From Candidatus Neomarinimicrobiota bacterium (lineage in GTDB: Bacteria > Fidelibacterota > JAANXI01): DNA of 64,000 nt. The DNA lies in NCBI GenBank assembly GCA_021734025.1, contig JAIPJS010000008.1, positions 97,728-161,727 on the forward strand. Reading direction: 5' to 3'. Shown here one piece after another: positions 8,764-17,266 of the stretch. A program made the translations under genes and the position numbers. The notes beneath the pieces are model-generated. The model was not told the DNA's origin. It made no database searches and saw nothing but the letters and a program-made list of their open reading frames with translations. Position 1 is the stretch's first letter. Each line of letters starts with the position of its first letter.

Positions 8764-10713
8764 ATGAGATCTACAATTTTACTTCTTGTCATTAGCGTGT
8801 TATTAGGTTGTGCGCAGCAACCCAACGAGGGGTATCCCATCTCTCCGGTAAAAAGTATCCAGGTCCGTCTTTCCGATAATTTCTGGCTCCCCAAGATAAA
8901 AACCGTACAGAATACCACCATCAGATATGCATTGGAAAAGTGCAGTACCGAGGGCCGGATGGATAATTTTCTGATCGCCGGCGGCGAAATGGAAGGTACC
9001 ACCAAAGGCGCAATGCCGTTTGACGACACGGACGTCTACAAGATTATCGAAGGAGCGTCGTTATCCCTGGCCAGCTCTCCTGATGCGGAGTTGGAATCGT
9101 ATATCGATTCCGTGATTGCCATTATCAAAGTGGGCCAGGAAGAGGACGGCTATCTCACCACCTGGCGCACTATTGACCCGAAAAATCCACCTGCGGAATG
9201 GGTGGAGCCCGGGGAGCGCTGGGAGGACCTCTCCATGAGCCACGAGCTGTATAACGCCGGACACATGTACGAGGCGGCTGTTGCCCATTACAAGGCCACG
9301 GGCAAACGCACCTTTCTGGACATCGCGCTGAAGAACGCCGACCTGATGGTGGAGACTTTCGGTCCGGGCAAACTGGAAAAGGTGCCTGGCCATCAGGTTA
9401 TAGAGACCGGGTTGATCAAGCTCTACCAGGTGACGGGCAAGAAAAAGTATCTTGAGCTGGCCAAATTTTTCCTGGATCGCCGGGGAGATCCGGAGCGAGA
9501 AGAACGGTTCGGACCGTACGCCCAGGATCACAAGCCGGTCACCGAGCAGGATGAGGTGGTCGGTCATGCAGTGCGCGCCGTCTACATGTACGCCGGGATG
9601 ACCGATATCGCAGCGATTTACAAAGACCAGGCGTACCGCCAGGCCGTGGACGATCTCTGGGAAAACATGGTGTATAAAAAGATGTACGTCACCGGCGGTA
9701 TTGGCGCCAAACACGAGGGAGAATCGTTTGGCGAGAACTATGAACTGCCGAATCTCACAGCCTACAGCGAGACCTGCGCGGCCATCGGGAGCGTCTACTG
9801 GAATCACCGGTTGTTTCTGCTGACCGGAGATTCCAAATATTACGATATCATCGAGCGAACGCTGTATAACGGATTGATTTCCGGGCTGTCGCTGGACGGG
9901 ACGCACTTTTTTTACCCCAATCCGCTGGAGTCCAACGGCGAGTACACTTTTAATCAGGGTGCCTGTACCCGGAAAGACTGGTTCGACTGTTCCTGTTGTC
10001 CTACCAACATGATCCGCTTTATTCCGTCGATTCCGAACCTGGTATACGCCACCGAAGGGGAGAAACTGTACATCAACCTGTTTATGGCCAACAGCGCGGA
10101 TATCACGGTGGACGGTATGGCGGTTACGGTGACTCAGGAAACGGATTATCCCTGGGACGGAATTATCTCGATTGCAGTTGACCCGGAGTCACAGAAGCGG
10201 TTTGCCGTCCATGTCCGGATTCCGGGCTGGGCACAGAACGATGCGGTTCCCGGCGATCTGTATACATACGCCGATGCGTACGAAGGGAAGCCGAAAATCC
10301 TGGTAAACGGCGAGGAAGCGAACTATACCACCGAAAATGGCTACGCCGTGGTCACCCGTCGCTGGGAAAAAGGTGATACTCTTACTCTGAATTGCCCCAT
10401 GGAAGTCCGTCGAATAAAAGCTCATGAGAAGGTGGAAGCGGATCGCGGCAAGGTGGCGCTGGAGCGCGGCCCGATTGTCTACTGTGCGGAAGAGGTTGAT
10501 AATGACAGGTATATTGATAAAATGGTGATAGCGGACGATCAAGGACTGTCAGAAGAAATGCGTAATGATCTGCTCGGTGGAGTCGGTGTGCTGAGGGGAG
10601 AAGTACCGATGATGGATTCCGGAGAAACAGCTGAGATTCAACTTGTGCCCTATTATTCGTGGTCGAATCGTGGTGTTGGGAAAATGAAAATGTGGTTTCC
10701 GCAGGCGGGGTAA
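8764..10713 (+). CDS. Glycoside hydrolase family 127 (DUF1680) lipoprotein, probable beta-L-arabinofuranosidase
   Basis: The ATG at 8764 is preceded by CGGAGGG at a good distance and followed by a lipoprotein signal ending in LLGC, so the 649-residue protein is probably lipid-anchored in the envelope. The body matches GH127/DUF1680: an (alpha/alpha)6 barrel, 'YSETCAAIGSVYWNHRLFLL', then 'DCSCCPTNMIRF' with the clustered Cys that bind zinc and supply the nucleophile in characterised beta-L-arabinofuranosidases. A C-terminal beta-domain follows. The exact sugar is inferred, not shown. It stands alone between the envelope operon and a divergent VOC gene and may act in scavenging plant or algal glycans. 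Confidence 0.85.
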   Translation: MRSTILLLVISVLLGCAQQPNEGYPISPVKSIQVRLSDNFWLPKIKTVQNTTIRYALEKCSTEGRMDNFLIAGGEMEGTTKGAMPFDDTDVYKIIEGASLSLASSPDAELESYIDSVIAIIKVGQEEDGYLTTWRTIDPKNPPAEWVEPGERWEDLSMSHELYNAGHMYEAAVAHYKATGKRTFLDIALKNADLMVETFGPGKLEKVPGHQVIETGLIKLYQVTGKKKYLELAKFFLDRRGDPEREERFGPYAQDHKPVTEQDEVVGHAVRAVYMYAGMTDIAAIYKDQAYRQAVDDLWENMVYKKMYVTGGIGAKHEGESFGENYELPNLTAYSETCAAIGSVYWNHRLFLLTGDSKYYDIIERTLYNGLISGLSLDGTHFFYPNPLESNGEYTFNQGACTRKDWFDCSCCPTNMIRFIPSIPNLVYATEGEKLYINLFMANSADITVDGMAVTVTQETDYPWDGIISIAVDPESQKRFAVHVRIPGWAQNDAVPGDLYTYADAYEGKPKILVNGEEANYTTENGYAVVTRRWEKGDTLTLNCPMEVRRIKAHEKVEADRGKVALERGPIVYCAEEVDNDRYIDKMVIADDQGLSEEMRNDLLGGVGVLRGEVPMMDSGETAEIQLVPYYSWSNRGVGKMKMWFPQAG

Positions 10714-10829
10714 TGGTATACCCGGGAACTTGAGGATTTCTCGTTAAGTATTGCGTACTGCGTGTTACGCATTCTTGACTGGCAGCGACCAATTCGCGGC
10801 GGGGATTACCGACGAAGAACTCACCCGTA

Positions 10830-10852
10830 GCCTCGTAATTTTATTACGAGGC
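10830..10852. repeat. 23-nt palindromic repeat, copy 1
   Basis: Perfect 10-nt arms (GCCTCGTAAT and ATTACGAGGC) with a TTT loop. This is a member of the family described in the findings. It lies 117 nt downstream of the GH127 stop. Confidence 0.8.
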
Positions 10853-10891
10853 GGTACACCTTTATCAAACTCTATCCCCAAACTTGTATAT

Positions 10892-10914
10892 GCCTCGAAA
10901 TGAGATTTCAAGGC
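10892..10914. repeat. 23-nt palindromic repeat, copy 2
   Basis: Arms GCCTCGAAAT and ATTTCAAGGC with a GAG loop; one G-U-compatible mismatch. It lies 40 nt from copy 1 and just beyond the stop of the VOC gene, so GH127 and VOC converge on a pair of these elements. Confidence 0.8.
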
Positions 10915-10943
10915 TCATTCTTTTGTATCGAGATTTTATTACA

Positions 10944-11360
10944 CTACTCCTGCATCGCAGCAGTAATCACCACCGAGTCTGCCGATCGCTCTGCCGGGCC
11001 GTGGTAAACGGCTTCGATGTTGTTTCCGTCCGGATCCAGGATATAGGCACCGTAGTATCCGGGGTGGTATTGCGAGCGTTCCCCCGGCGCGCCGTTGTCC
11101 TGTCCTCCGGCTTCGAGCCCGGCGGAGTAAAACCGCTGCACCATCTCTGGTGAGGCAGCCTGGAATGCGAGGTGGAAGTTGTTGGTCGGCTCTTTATCTG
11201 CGGTGACAAAGAGCTCGTCGGCCGCAAAATGGTGTGGGCTTTCGCTGGTGATTTTTCGTCCAACGGATCGCAGCACCCTGCGATAAAACTCTTTACTCCG
11301 TTCCAGATCCGAGACGCGGATATGGACGTGATCTATGAGGCGGCCCTGGTGGAATTGCAT
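10944..11360 (-). CDS. VOC (glyoxalase/bleomycin-resistance) superfamily protein
   Basis: A 138-residue single-chain vicinal-oxygen-chelate fold protein. The start 'GRLIDHVHIRVSDLERSKEFYRRVL' and the closing 'YYGAYILDPDGNNIEAVYHG' are the paired beta-alpha-beta-beta-beta motifs, with metal-ligand candidates H12 and the final Glu. Members act as lyases, dioxygenases or drug-binding proteins; the substrate cannot be told here. The ATG at 11358-11360 is preceded on the minus strand by GGGAGGTACCG, a plausible ribosome site. The gene is isolated. Confidence 0.82.
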   Translation of the reverse strand: MQFHQGRLIDHVHIRVSDLERSKEFYRRVLRSVGRKITSESPHHFAADELFVTADKEPTNNFHLAFQAASPEMVQRFYSAGLEAGGQDNGAPGERSQYHPGYYGAYILDPDGNNIEAVYHGPAERSADSVVITAAMQE

Positions 11361-11507
11361 CGGTACCTCCCGGTATTTGTTATTTTAGTTTGATTTGAAA
11401 AAAGGAGTGGTTTTAATATCTGGGATGAAAATACTATGCGCAACAAGAACGTCATTTCCGTTTTTCACACACTTTTTTATAAAAAGTGTGCAAAAATCCG
11501 GCTGTGA

Positions 11508-11619
11508 AAACTGATTTGAAAACGCTAACGGTTCGCTCCAGGTGAGAACCAGAACTCCCTTCGGTCAGACAGCTGGTTCTCACTCTCTTTCGCTCACCGA
11601 GCGTTGGGCAAATCAGTTT
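11508..11619. repeat. Long imperfect inverted repeat (potential 110-nt stem-loop)
   Basis: The outer arms AAACTGATTTGAAAACGCT (11508-11526) and AGCGTTGGGCAAATCAGTTT (11600-11619) are near-complementary. Inner arms GTGAGAACCAG (11542-11552) and CTGGTTCTCAC (11573-11583) are perfectly complementary. The shape suggests a folded RNA or a small non-autonomous mobile element. Confidence 0.6.
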
Positions 11620-11776
11620 CCAAGGCCGCAACTGGCGAAAGGATTCCGAAAAAGTTTAGAAGAACTTTTTTTAACCTGCATAATTCAAAAAACAACAAGA
11701 CGTTCTCCGGACACCCGCGATGGTGCCCCATTTGTCTGGCACCTTGGTGAAGGGAAGGCGGGGAATAATTGCACAA

Positions 11777-11804
11777 GTAGAGACGTGCCATGGCACGTCT
11801 CTAC
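11777..11804. repeat. 28-nt perfect palindrome, copy 1
   Basis: Half-site GTAGAGACGTGCCA followed directly by its exact reverse complement. An identical copy lies at 22629-22656 in the phosphonate cluster. Confidence 0.85.
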
Positions 11805-11879
11805 ATAATTGAAATTATTGCTCTTAAGTCATATCGATAATGTTCATTTATTCCGATTTATGAATCATCAAGGTTATAT

Positions 11880-12045
11880 GAAAACTTCGTGTCTGAGCAC
11901 CACAATAGAAATTGATTAGATTACTATTTCCCGAGTAGACTTTTATGTAAGACTATCTTTCTCTGAAATATGTGCGAGTTCGAAGTTTTCTTGATTTTTT
12001 CTCCCCCTTTTTTATCAAGAAAAAAGGGGGAGTTAGAAATATGTG
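11880..12045. repeat. Dispersed element, copy A (related to 35625-35800, opposite orientation)
   Basis: Read on the minus strand, it shares with 35625-35800 a TCTTGATAAAAAA hairpin loop flanked by G/C arms, then AGAAAAAATCAAG, 'AACTCGCAC', and 'GTGCTCAGACAC' near the far end. The central part has diverged. Confidence 0.6.
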
Positions 12046-12178
12046 TATTTTGATTCGATTAATTAAAAGGTATTGAATTCAATTGATCAAAAACTTGAAC
12101 GCCGCTGGCAATTCCTTCACTGGGGTAATATATTTGATATTCGAACAAAATTGAACCGAACAAGAGCGCGGAGATAAT

Positions 12179-13438
12179 ATGGGGAAACAAAATCTGATTT
12201 TTATCACCCTGGATGCGGTGCGGCCGGATCATTTTAGCTGCTACGGATACGATCGATTTGAATCCAAAGGGGTGGACGAAATTGCCGCCGAGGGGACACT
12301 CTTCGAAAATAATATCTGCGCTTCTTGTCTGACGCCCATCTCCCATGCAACCATGCTCACAGGTAAGCATCCCCAAAAACACGGCATCCGGCATCCGTTT
12401 TCAAAGGTACAGAGTAAAACCCTGGCCGAGATGATGAAGGGAAAGGGGTACAGCACCGCCGGATTTGTCGGGATAAATTTTTTGGGATCGACGCATGGAT
12501 TCGCCGAGGGATTCGATTACTACAACGAGCCGACCAAGGAGTCCAGCTGGAATTCCAAGGAGTACAAAAAGGACGACGAAACCATGCAGACCCTCTGGGG
12601 CAACTGGTGGATTCCTGACATGCTCAACTGGATGAAGGAGCACGCCGATCAGCCGTTCTTCATCTGGGCGCACTATTTTGAGGTGCATTTTCTCTCAGAG
12701 AAGTGGCTGCTTTATTCCGGCAAGATGCCCCAGGACGAACTTTCGGATTGGGCGTATTATGACGGCAAGCTGAAATACATGGACGAGCACTTTATTCAGC
12801 CGATGAATCAGCAGCTGAAGGATCTGGGCATCTGGGACAACACGGCGATTGCCCTGACGGCCGATCACGGGGAGACGCTCGGCCCGGATAATCCGAACTG
12901 GGAGGATTACTACTTTAACTATCCCCAGCACAAGACCATGCTGGAGGACGACATCCGGGTACCGCTGATCTTCAAGGGCGCCGACGTTCCCAAAGGCAAA
13001 CGCGTTGAGCAGACCACCACCGCCGTCGACCTGGTGCCGACCATGCTTGACATTATGGGAATCGAGAGTGATGAGGAATTCGATGGTCAGAGCCTGACGC
13101 CACTATTCTACGATGAGGAACTGGAAGAAACCGTTGCGTACGGGGAAGAACTGTACGAAGAGCGCGGCAAGGGATCGCTCCAGTTCGTGCGGACTGACAC
13201 TTACAAGCTGATCCGGAACCTCTCCGAAGGCGCGGAAGAATTTTATAATCTTGTGGAAGATCCGGGAGAGAGGGAAAACCGGATCGACAAACTGACGACG
13301 AAAGAGGAAGAAGTCGCCGAAAAATTCCGGGACATAATGACGGAACAGTATGAAGGGTATCGCTCCGATGGCGGCGGATTCAGCGATGATGAGTCGAAAA
13401 AGATCGAGGAGCGGCTGCGGGATCTGGGATATATCTAG
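12179..13438 (+). CDS. Alkaline-phosphatase-superfamily hydrolase, sulfatase-like but without the formylglycine Cys/Ser
   Basis: A 419-residue cytosolic-looking protein with the sulfatase fold: 'ITLDAVRPDH' (metal Asp near residue 11), a nucleophile loop 'TPISHATMLTG' (52-62), 'ALTADHGETLG' (metal Asp/His), and 'VDLVPTMLDIMGI'. In true sulfatases the first residue of the loop is Cys or Ser, converted to formylglycine, followed by x-P-S/x-R. Here the aligned residue is T52, and His replaces the Arg. A Thr nucleophile is typical of phospho-transferases and phosphodiesterases of this superfamily, so the substrate may be a phosphoester or phosphonate ester. No signal peptide is visible. It opens a block of surface-polymer genes. 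Confidence 0.75.
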   Translation: MGKQNLIFITLDAVRPDHFSCYGYDRFESKGVDEIAAEGTLFENNICASCLTPISHATMLTGKHPQKHGIRHPFSKVQSKTLAEMMKGKGYSTAGFVGINFLGSTHGFAEGFDYYNEPTKESSWNSKEYKKDDETMQTLWGNWWIPDMLNWMKEHADQPFFIWAHYFEVHFLSEKWLLYSGKMPQDELSDWAYYDGKLKYMDEHFIQPMNQQLKDLGIWDNTAIALTADHGETLGPDNPNWEDYYFNYPQHKTMLEDDIRVPLIFKGADVPKGKRVEQTTTAVDLVPTMLDIMGIESDEEFDGQSLTPLFYDEELEETVAYGEELYEERGKGSLQFVRTDTYKLIRNLSEGAEEFYNLVEDPGERENRIDKLTTKEEEVAEKFRDIMTEQYEGYRSDGGGFSDDESKKIEERLRDLGYI

Positions 13439-13446
13439 TTCGGAAA

Positions 13447-13657
13447 TAGCACGCTGATGTCGCGGATACTCCAATTGATGACAGATAAAAAATTCACCGC
13501 AGAGACGCAGAGGGCGCAGAGAAAGATAAGGAATCATAAATGATTTATAACAATTCAAGGTACTGAATAAGACTCATACTCTTGGCTGCTAACGGGTTTT
13601 AACCTTAACACTTAAACACGTGAACACAATAACACTTTAATATGGTAACACACTAAC
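13447..13657. repeat. Composite intergenic repeat: ACGC/GCAGAG element followed by AACAC array
   Basis: An AGCACGCTGATG...ACAGAT stretch, then CACCGCAGAGACGCAGAGG (from 13495), then a low-complexity run built of AACAC units (13605-13657). The same order recurs at 62077-62334, in both cases just before a gene starting ATGAATAA. Confidence 0.65.
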
Positions 13658-13660
13658 CAC

Positions 13661-14233
13661 ATGAATAACTTCATAACCATCGTTTCCGGACTCCCCCGCT
13701 CCGGTACCTCCATGATGATGAAAATGCTGGAGGCCGGCGGGTTGGAAGTGGTGACCGACGATATCCGGAAGCCGGACGAAGACAATCCCAAGGGCTATTA
13801 CGAGTTCGAACAGGTCAAACAGATCAAGGAAGACCAGTCCTGGCTGCCGAAGTGTGAAGGCAAGGTCGTCAAGATGGTGTCACGGCTGCTGCTGGATTTG
13901 CCTGAGGAATACGAGTACAAGATCATCTTTATGCGGCGGGCGATGGAAGAGATCCTGGCCTCCCAGCGGAAGATGCTGGAGCGGAGTGGAAAAGAAGCAC
14001 CGAGCGCCGAGGATGACACCGAAATGTCCCGATTGTTCAACCAGCACCTACAGCATGTTGAGCAGTGGATGGAAAGGCAACCGAACGTGGACTATATCTA
14101 TGTAAATTACAACGCAACCATCCAGGAGCCTGGAAAGACCGCCGGGAAAGTCATTGATTTCCTCGACGACAATCTCGATCAATCAAAAATGGCGGGCGTC
14201 GTGGATACCAACCTCTACCGTCAGCGCAAGTGA
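13661..14233 (+). CDS. Sulfotransferase-family P-loop protein
   Basis: A 190-residue protein with 'SGLPRSGTSMMMKML' near the N-terminus, the 5'-phosphosulfate-binding loop of PAPS-dependent sulfotransferases, and 'YKIIFMRRAMEEILASQ' (about 87-103), which occupies the place of the 3'-phosphate-binding strand. It is shorter than most carbohydrate sulfotransferases (250-300). The expected product is a sulfated sugar or lipid, but the substrate is not evident. Position between the sulfatase-like gene and a heptosyltransferase suggests a surface-glycan role. There is no recognisable ribosome site; the start follows an AACAC array. Confidence 0.72.
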   Translation: MNNFITIVSGLPRSGTSMMMKMLEAGGLEVVTDDIRKPDEDNPKGYYEFEQVKQIKEDQSWLPKCEGKVVKMVSRLLLDLPEEYEYKIIFMRRAMEEILASQRKMLERSGKEAPSAEDDTEMSRLFNQHLQHVEQWMERQPNVDYIYVNYNATIQEPGKTAGKVIDFLDDNLDQSKMAGVVDTNLYRQRK

Positions 14234-14298
14234 TTCCCTTTAATACTGTTGCAATAGCCAACCGACTCAAACACCTTTCCCCGATAATCTAAATTCCT

Positions 14299-15312
14299 AT
14301 GAAAATTCTCATCTACTCTCCCAACTGGATCGGCGATGCAGTCATGGCGATTCCCATGGTTCGTCAGACCCGGACAGTCTTTCCCGACGCCGAAATTACC
14401 GTGTTCGCCAGAGATTGGGTGGCGCCGGTTTACCGGTTTGTGGGAGAAATCGATAACATTGTCGAGTTCTCCAGGGAGGAGGTGAAGACCTCAAAATCCC
14501 GACGCCGAATTATTAAGTCACTGAAGGTGACGGGGTACGATAAGGCGTTTTTGCTGACGGATTCCTTCTCCACCGCGATGACCATCTTCCGGGCGCGAAT
14601 CCCGGAACGCGTCGGCTACACCGGCCAGTTCCGCTCCTGGATGCTGACCAACCGGTATTCGCTGAAGACCGGTAAATCCATGCATCGCTCGGACAAATAT
14701 TGTCACCTGCTGAGCGATTACTCGGATTCAATATCTATGGGAAATTCGCCGGAATTCGATTCGCTGGGAAACGAAGAAATCCAAATGCCCCAGGGATGGG
14801 ATAACGCAGCGATCCGAATCGGCGTCAACCCGCACTCGGTGGCGACCTCCAGGCGCTGGCCGGAAAAGAACTGGATTCAACTGTTTGACTCTTATAAAGA
14901 TGCGCAAGTGCAATTTATCATTTTTGGTGGGAACGATGCGCGAGAAGCGGGAGAAAGACTCCGGGAAAGTTCCGGTGCAAATGTATTAAATCTGGCAGGG
15001 GAGACATCGCTGGGAGAGTCTATTCGTTTGATGGGACAGTGTCAGCTGTTCGTCTCCAACGATTCCGGCCCTATGCACATCGCGGATGCGGCCGGCGTAC
15101 CGACGGTGGGACTCTGGGGCGCAGGCAATACGGAGAGCACCGGACTACGCTCAAGCCCTTCGGTCAATCTGAACGCGGATGTGTATTGCAGTCCCTGCGA
15201 AAAAAATCAGTGCATTAATGACGATGAGCCGCTGCTCTGCATGTACTCCATTTCGCCGGAATGGGTACGGGACACGATGGATGATTTGCTGGAATCGAGT
15301 ACGGTGAATTAG
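14299..15312 (+). CDS. Glycosyltransferase family 9, lipopolysaccharide heptosyltransferase II type
   Basis: A 337-residue GT-B enzyme that would transfer heptose from ADP-heptose to the inner LPS core. The N-terminal 'PNWIGDAVMAIPMVRQ' and the C-terminal nucleotide-binding 'FVSNDSGPMHIADAAGVPTVGLWG' are hallmarks of WaaF/RfaF. A Cys cluster (CSPCEKNQC..C) near residue 300 is common in this group. The next gene starts 37 nt after its stop on the same strand, so co-transcription with the glycerophosphotransferase-like gene is likely. The acceptor specificity is inferred only from the family. Confidence 0.85.
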   Translation: MKILIYSPNWIGDAVMAIPMVRQTRTVFPDAEITVFARDWVAPVYRFVGEIDNIVEFSREEVKTSKSRRRIIKSLKVTGYDKAFLLTDSFSTAMTIFRARIPERVGYTGQFRSWMLTNRYSLKTGKSMHRSDKYCHLLSDYSDSISMGNSPEFDSLGNEEIQMPQGWDNAAIRIGVNPHSVATSRRWPEKNWIQLFDSYKDAQVQFIIFGGNDAREAGERLRESSGANVLNLAGETSLGESIRLMGQCQLFVSNDSGPMHIADAAGVPTVGLWGAGNTESTGLRSSPSVNLNADVYCSPCEKNQCINDDEPLLCMYSISPEWVRDTMDDLLESSTVN

Positions 15313-15349
15313 CAGATGGAAATTGAGCAAATTCGGACGGGTTTTTTCT

Positions 15350-16468
15350 ATGTCTAAAATCAAAGTGCTGTTCAAGATGCAATATCTCTATCACAAGGCA
15401 GCGTACGACCCGCTCATTGATGTATTCGAGGCGGACGACCGGTTCGACGTGTACCTGTCGCTTTCTCACGAGCTGGTACGGCGGCTCTGGATCTTCGAAA
15501 TTGACAAGACTAAGCCGTACCTGGAGCAGTGGAAGAGGGAAGGCCATCAGATATCCGATGAAGATGAGCACTTTGATATTGTGATCTGTCCGGACACTGT
15601 TGAGGAAAAGAAATTTGGTAAGACCATGCTCTGCCTGGTACACCACGGCATGGGGCTCAAGACTATCCTGTTCCGGAATCTGAAGAACCATAATATGCAC
15701 CACTACGATATCCTGGTGGAAGGACAATACCGGGTGGAGGCGCTGGAGCAGTCCGGCGTGCTGAACGGTTCGCATGTGTACAAAGTCGGCCTCCCAAAGC
15801 TGGATCCCCTCTTCTGGGAAGAACATTTTGACCGGGAGAAGATCCTCACCGATCTGGGGTTGGATCCCGAGAAAAAGACGGTGCTGTACGCGCCAACCTA
15901 CAAGCCGACCAGCGTGTACGATTTGAAAGACGCAATTTTCGAGGCGACCACCGATTACAACCTGATCATCAAACTTCACCACTACGCCTGGATGGGGAAA
16001 TTTGCGCATCACAGCCAGCATCGGACAATCCAGTGGCGGCTCCGGAAGTACGATCACGCTACGCTGATTCCGAAGGACGAGTATAATATTATTCCATTGA
16101 TGTATGCCACCGATACGCTGGTGGCCGCGGCGTCCAGCACTGTCTACAATTTTTTGGCCACCGGGAAGACCGGCGTCATCTACGACCTGGATCACGATAA
16201 TATGCGCCACTCGGACGGGCAGCACATTCTGAATATCGACAACCGGGAATTCCTGAAGGATGCGTTTGTTCACATCTTCTCGCCGGAGGAGTTACAAGAC
16301 GGGATTCGGAAGGCGCTGAATCCGACCCCCGCGATGCAGAAAAACGCCGCCGAACGGCGGGAGTATTATTACTACAAGCCGGACGGAAAGTCGTCGATAC
16401 GGACGCGGGACAAGATCCTGGAATTGTACGAGGAGGGCAGGCATCTGAATGATCCGACGAATGTGTAA
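15350..16468 (+). CDS. CDP-glycerol glycerophosphotransferase family protein (PF04464-like)
   Basis: A 372-residue protein starting at ATG 15350 (an upstream TTG at 15323 is less convincing). Members of this GT-B-like family transfer alcohol-phosphate groups from CDP-activated donors, as in teichoic-acid synthesis. Visible features are 'VHHGMGLKTILFR' (about 104-116), 'KTVLYAPTYKPTS' (about 180-192), 'LIIKLHHY' (about 212-219), and 'VAAASSTVYNFLATGK' (about 265-280). Teichoic acid is not expected in a diderm, and CMP-aminoethylphosphonate is a chemically similar donor that the cluster 3 kb away should make. I infer, without proof, that this could be the phosphonotransferase. Confidence 0.75.
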   Translation: MSKIKVLFKMQYLYHKAAYDPLIDVFEADDRFDVYLSLSHELVRRLWIFEIDKTKPYLEQWKREGHQISDEDEHFDIVICPDTVEEKKFGKTMLCLVHHGMGLKTILFRNLKNHNMHHYDILVEGQYRVEALEQSGVLNGSHVYKVGLPKLDPLFWEEHFDREKILTDLGLDPEKKTVLYAPTYKPTSVYDLKDAIFEATTDYNLIIKLHHYAWMGKFAHHSQHRTIQWRLRKYDHATLIPKDEYNIIPLMYATDTLVAAASSTVYNFLATGKTGVIYDLDHDNMRHSDGQHILNIDNREFLKDAFVHIFSPEELQDGIRKALNPTPAMQKNAAERREYYYYKPDGKSSIRTRDKILELYEEGRHLNDPTNV

Positions 16469-16489
16469 ATCGATGATGCGGGCTTTCCG

Positions 16490-17263
16490 ATGATTTACAG
16501 ACCGCATCACGGTGTTCAGCTTTCCCGGAAGCAGATAGAACGATTTTCCGATCGGGACTGGATTCGCGAGCACGCAATCGATACTTACAAGGATACCACC
16601 AACCTGGTCGCCAGGTTGAATTATCCGGTGGACGGATTTCCCGAAGAATACGTCATCAAGTGGTTTGGCTGGCGGAATACGATTTCGAAGATTTTAAGTC
16701 CCGTTATGCGCTCCCGGGCAAAAAAATCCTGGGACGCGGCGCACTTTTTTCTGGCCAATAATGTCCCAACTCCACCGCCGCTTATCGTGTATACCTCACG
16801 GCGATACGGGATTGTCCGGGAGAATTTCTATATATCGGAAAGTGTGGAGGAGTTTAACTCTGCCAGGAAGATCCTGCGCTACATGGATGTGCCGGAAGCT
16901 GACAAGGCCCGCATTGTGGAGATCATCGCCGGGATGGTCAAACGGCTGCACGTCGCGAACTTTACGCACAATGATTTGACGCTGGCAAATTTCCTGGTGA
17001 ATGAGGTTGAGCCCGGGAAGATCTTTCTGGTGGATCTGAACAGGGGGACGCGCCACTTCCATCTCTGGGATTATCACCGGATTAAGGATATTACCAAGAT
17101 GGATCTCTGTCCCTGCGATCTGGATGAATTACATCCGAATTGTTACCGGGATCAGTTTCTCAGAGCCTACAGCGAGAATTATGAACGGGACAGGCGGCTC
17201 GTCGCCAAAGCGTTGGTGCGGAAACGTCGGAAAAAACGGTGGAAAAAAAAGTTGCGTGAGTAG
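16490..17263 (+). CDS. LPS core kinase-like protein (WaaP/KdkA family)
   Basis: A 257-residue protein-kinase-like fold enzyme of the lipopolysaccharide kinase family, which phosphorylates core heptose or Kdo. The catalytic loop 'HNDLTLANFLV' (about residues 160-170) and the DFG-equivalent 'FLVDLNR' are clear, and an ATP-anchoring Lys in 'YVIKWFG' (near 58) is present. The C-terminus is strongly basic (RKRRKKRWKKK), as expected for a peripheral inner-membrane protein. It follows the glycerophosphotransferase-like gene by 21 nt, consistent with one transcript for LPS core decoration. Confidence 0.82.
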   Translation: MIYRPHHGVQLSRKQIERFSDRDWIREHAIDTYKDTTNLVARLNYPVDGFPEEYVIKWFGWRNTISKILSPVMRSRAKKSWDAAHFFLANNVPTPPPLIVYTSRRYGIVRENFYISESVEEFNSARKILRYMDVPEADKARIVEIIAGMVKRLHVANFTHNDLTLANFLVNEVEPGKIFLVDLNRGTRHFHLWDYHRIKDITKMDLCPCDLDELHPNCYRDQFLRAYSENYERDRRLVAKALVRKRRKKRWKKKLRE

Positions 17264-17266
17264 CCG

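Larger units (their letters stand above)
11361..12178. other. Repeat-rich intergenic region without a credible gene
   Basis: This 818-nt gap holds no convincing reading frame. It contains a small A/T-rich hairpin near 11470-11492, a long imperfect inverted repeat (11508-11619), a 28-nt perfect palindrome (11777-11804) that recurs at 22629-22656, and a dispersed element (about 11880-12045) related to 35625-35800. The sulfatase-like gene follows with no clear Shine-Dalgarno sequence. Confidence 0.7.

Noticed and set aside
9061..9906. A 281-codon open frame on the minus strand
   Set aside because: It is antisense to the GH127 gene and has no ribosome site or known motif.
15215..16273. A 352-codon open frame on the minus strand
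   Set aside because: It lies opposite the glycerophosphotransferase-like gene, whose plus-strand product has clear family motifs; the minus product has no recognisable domain.
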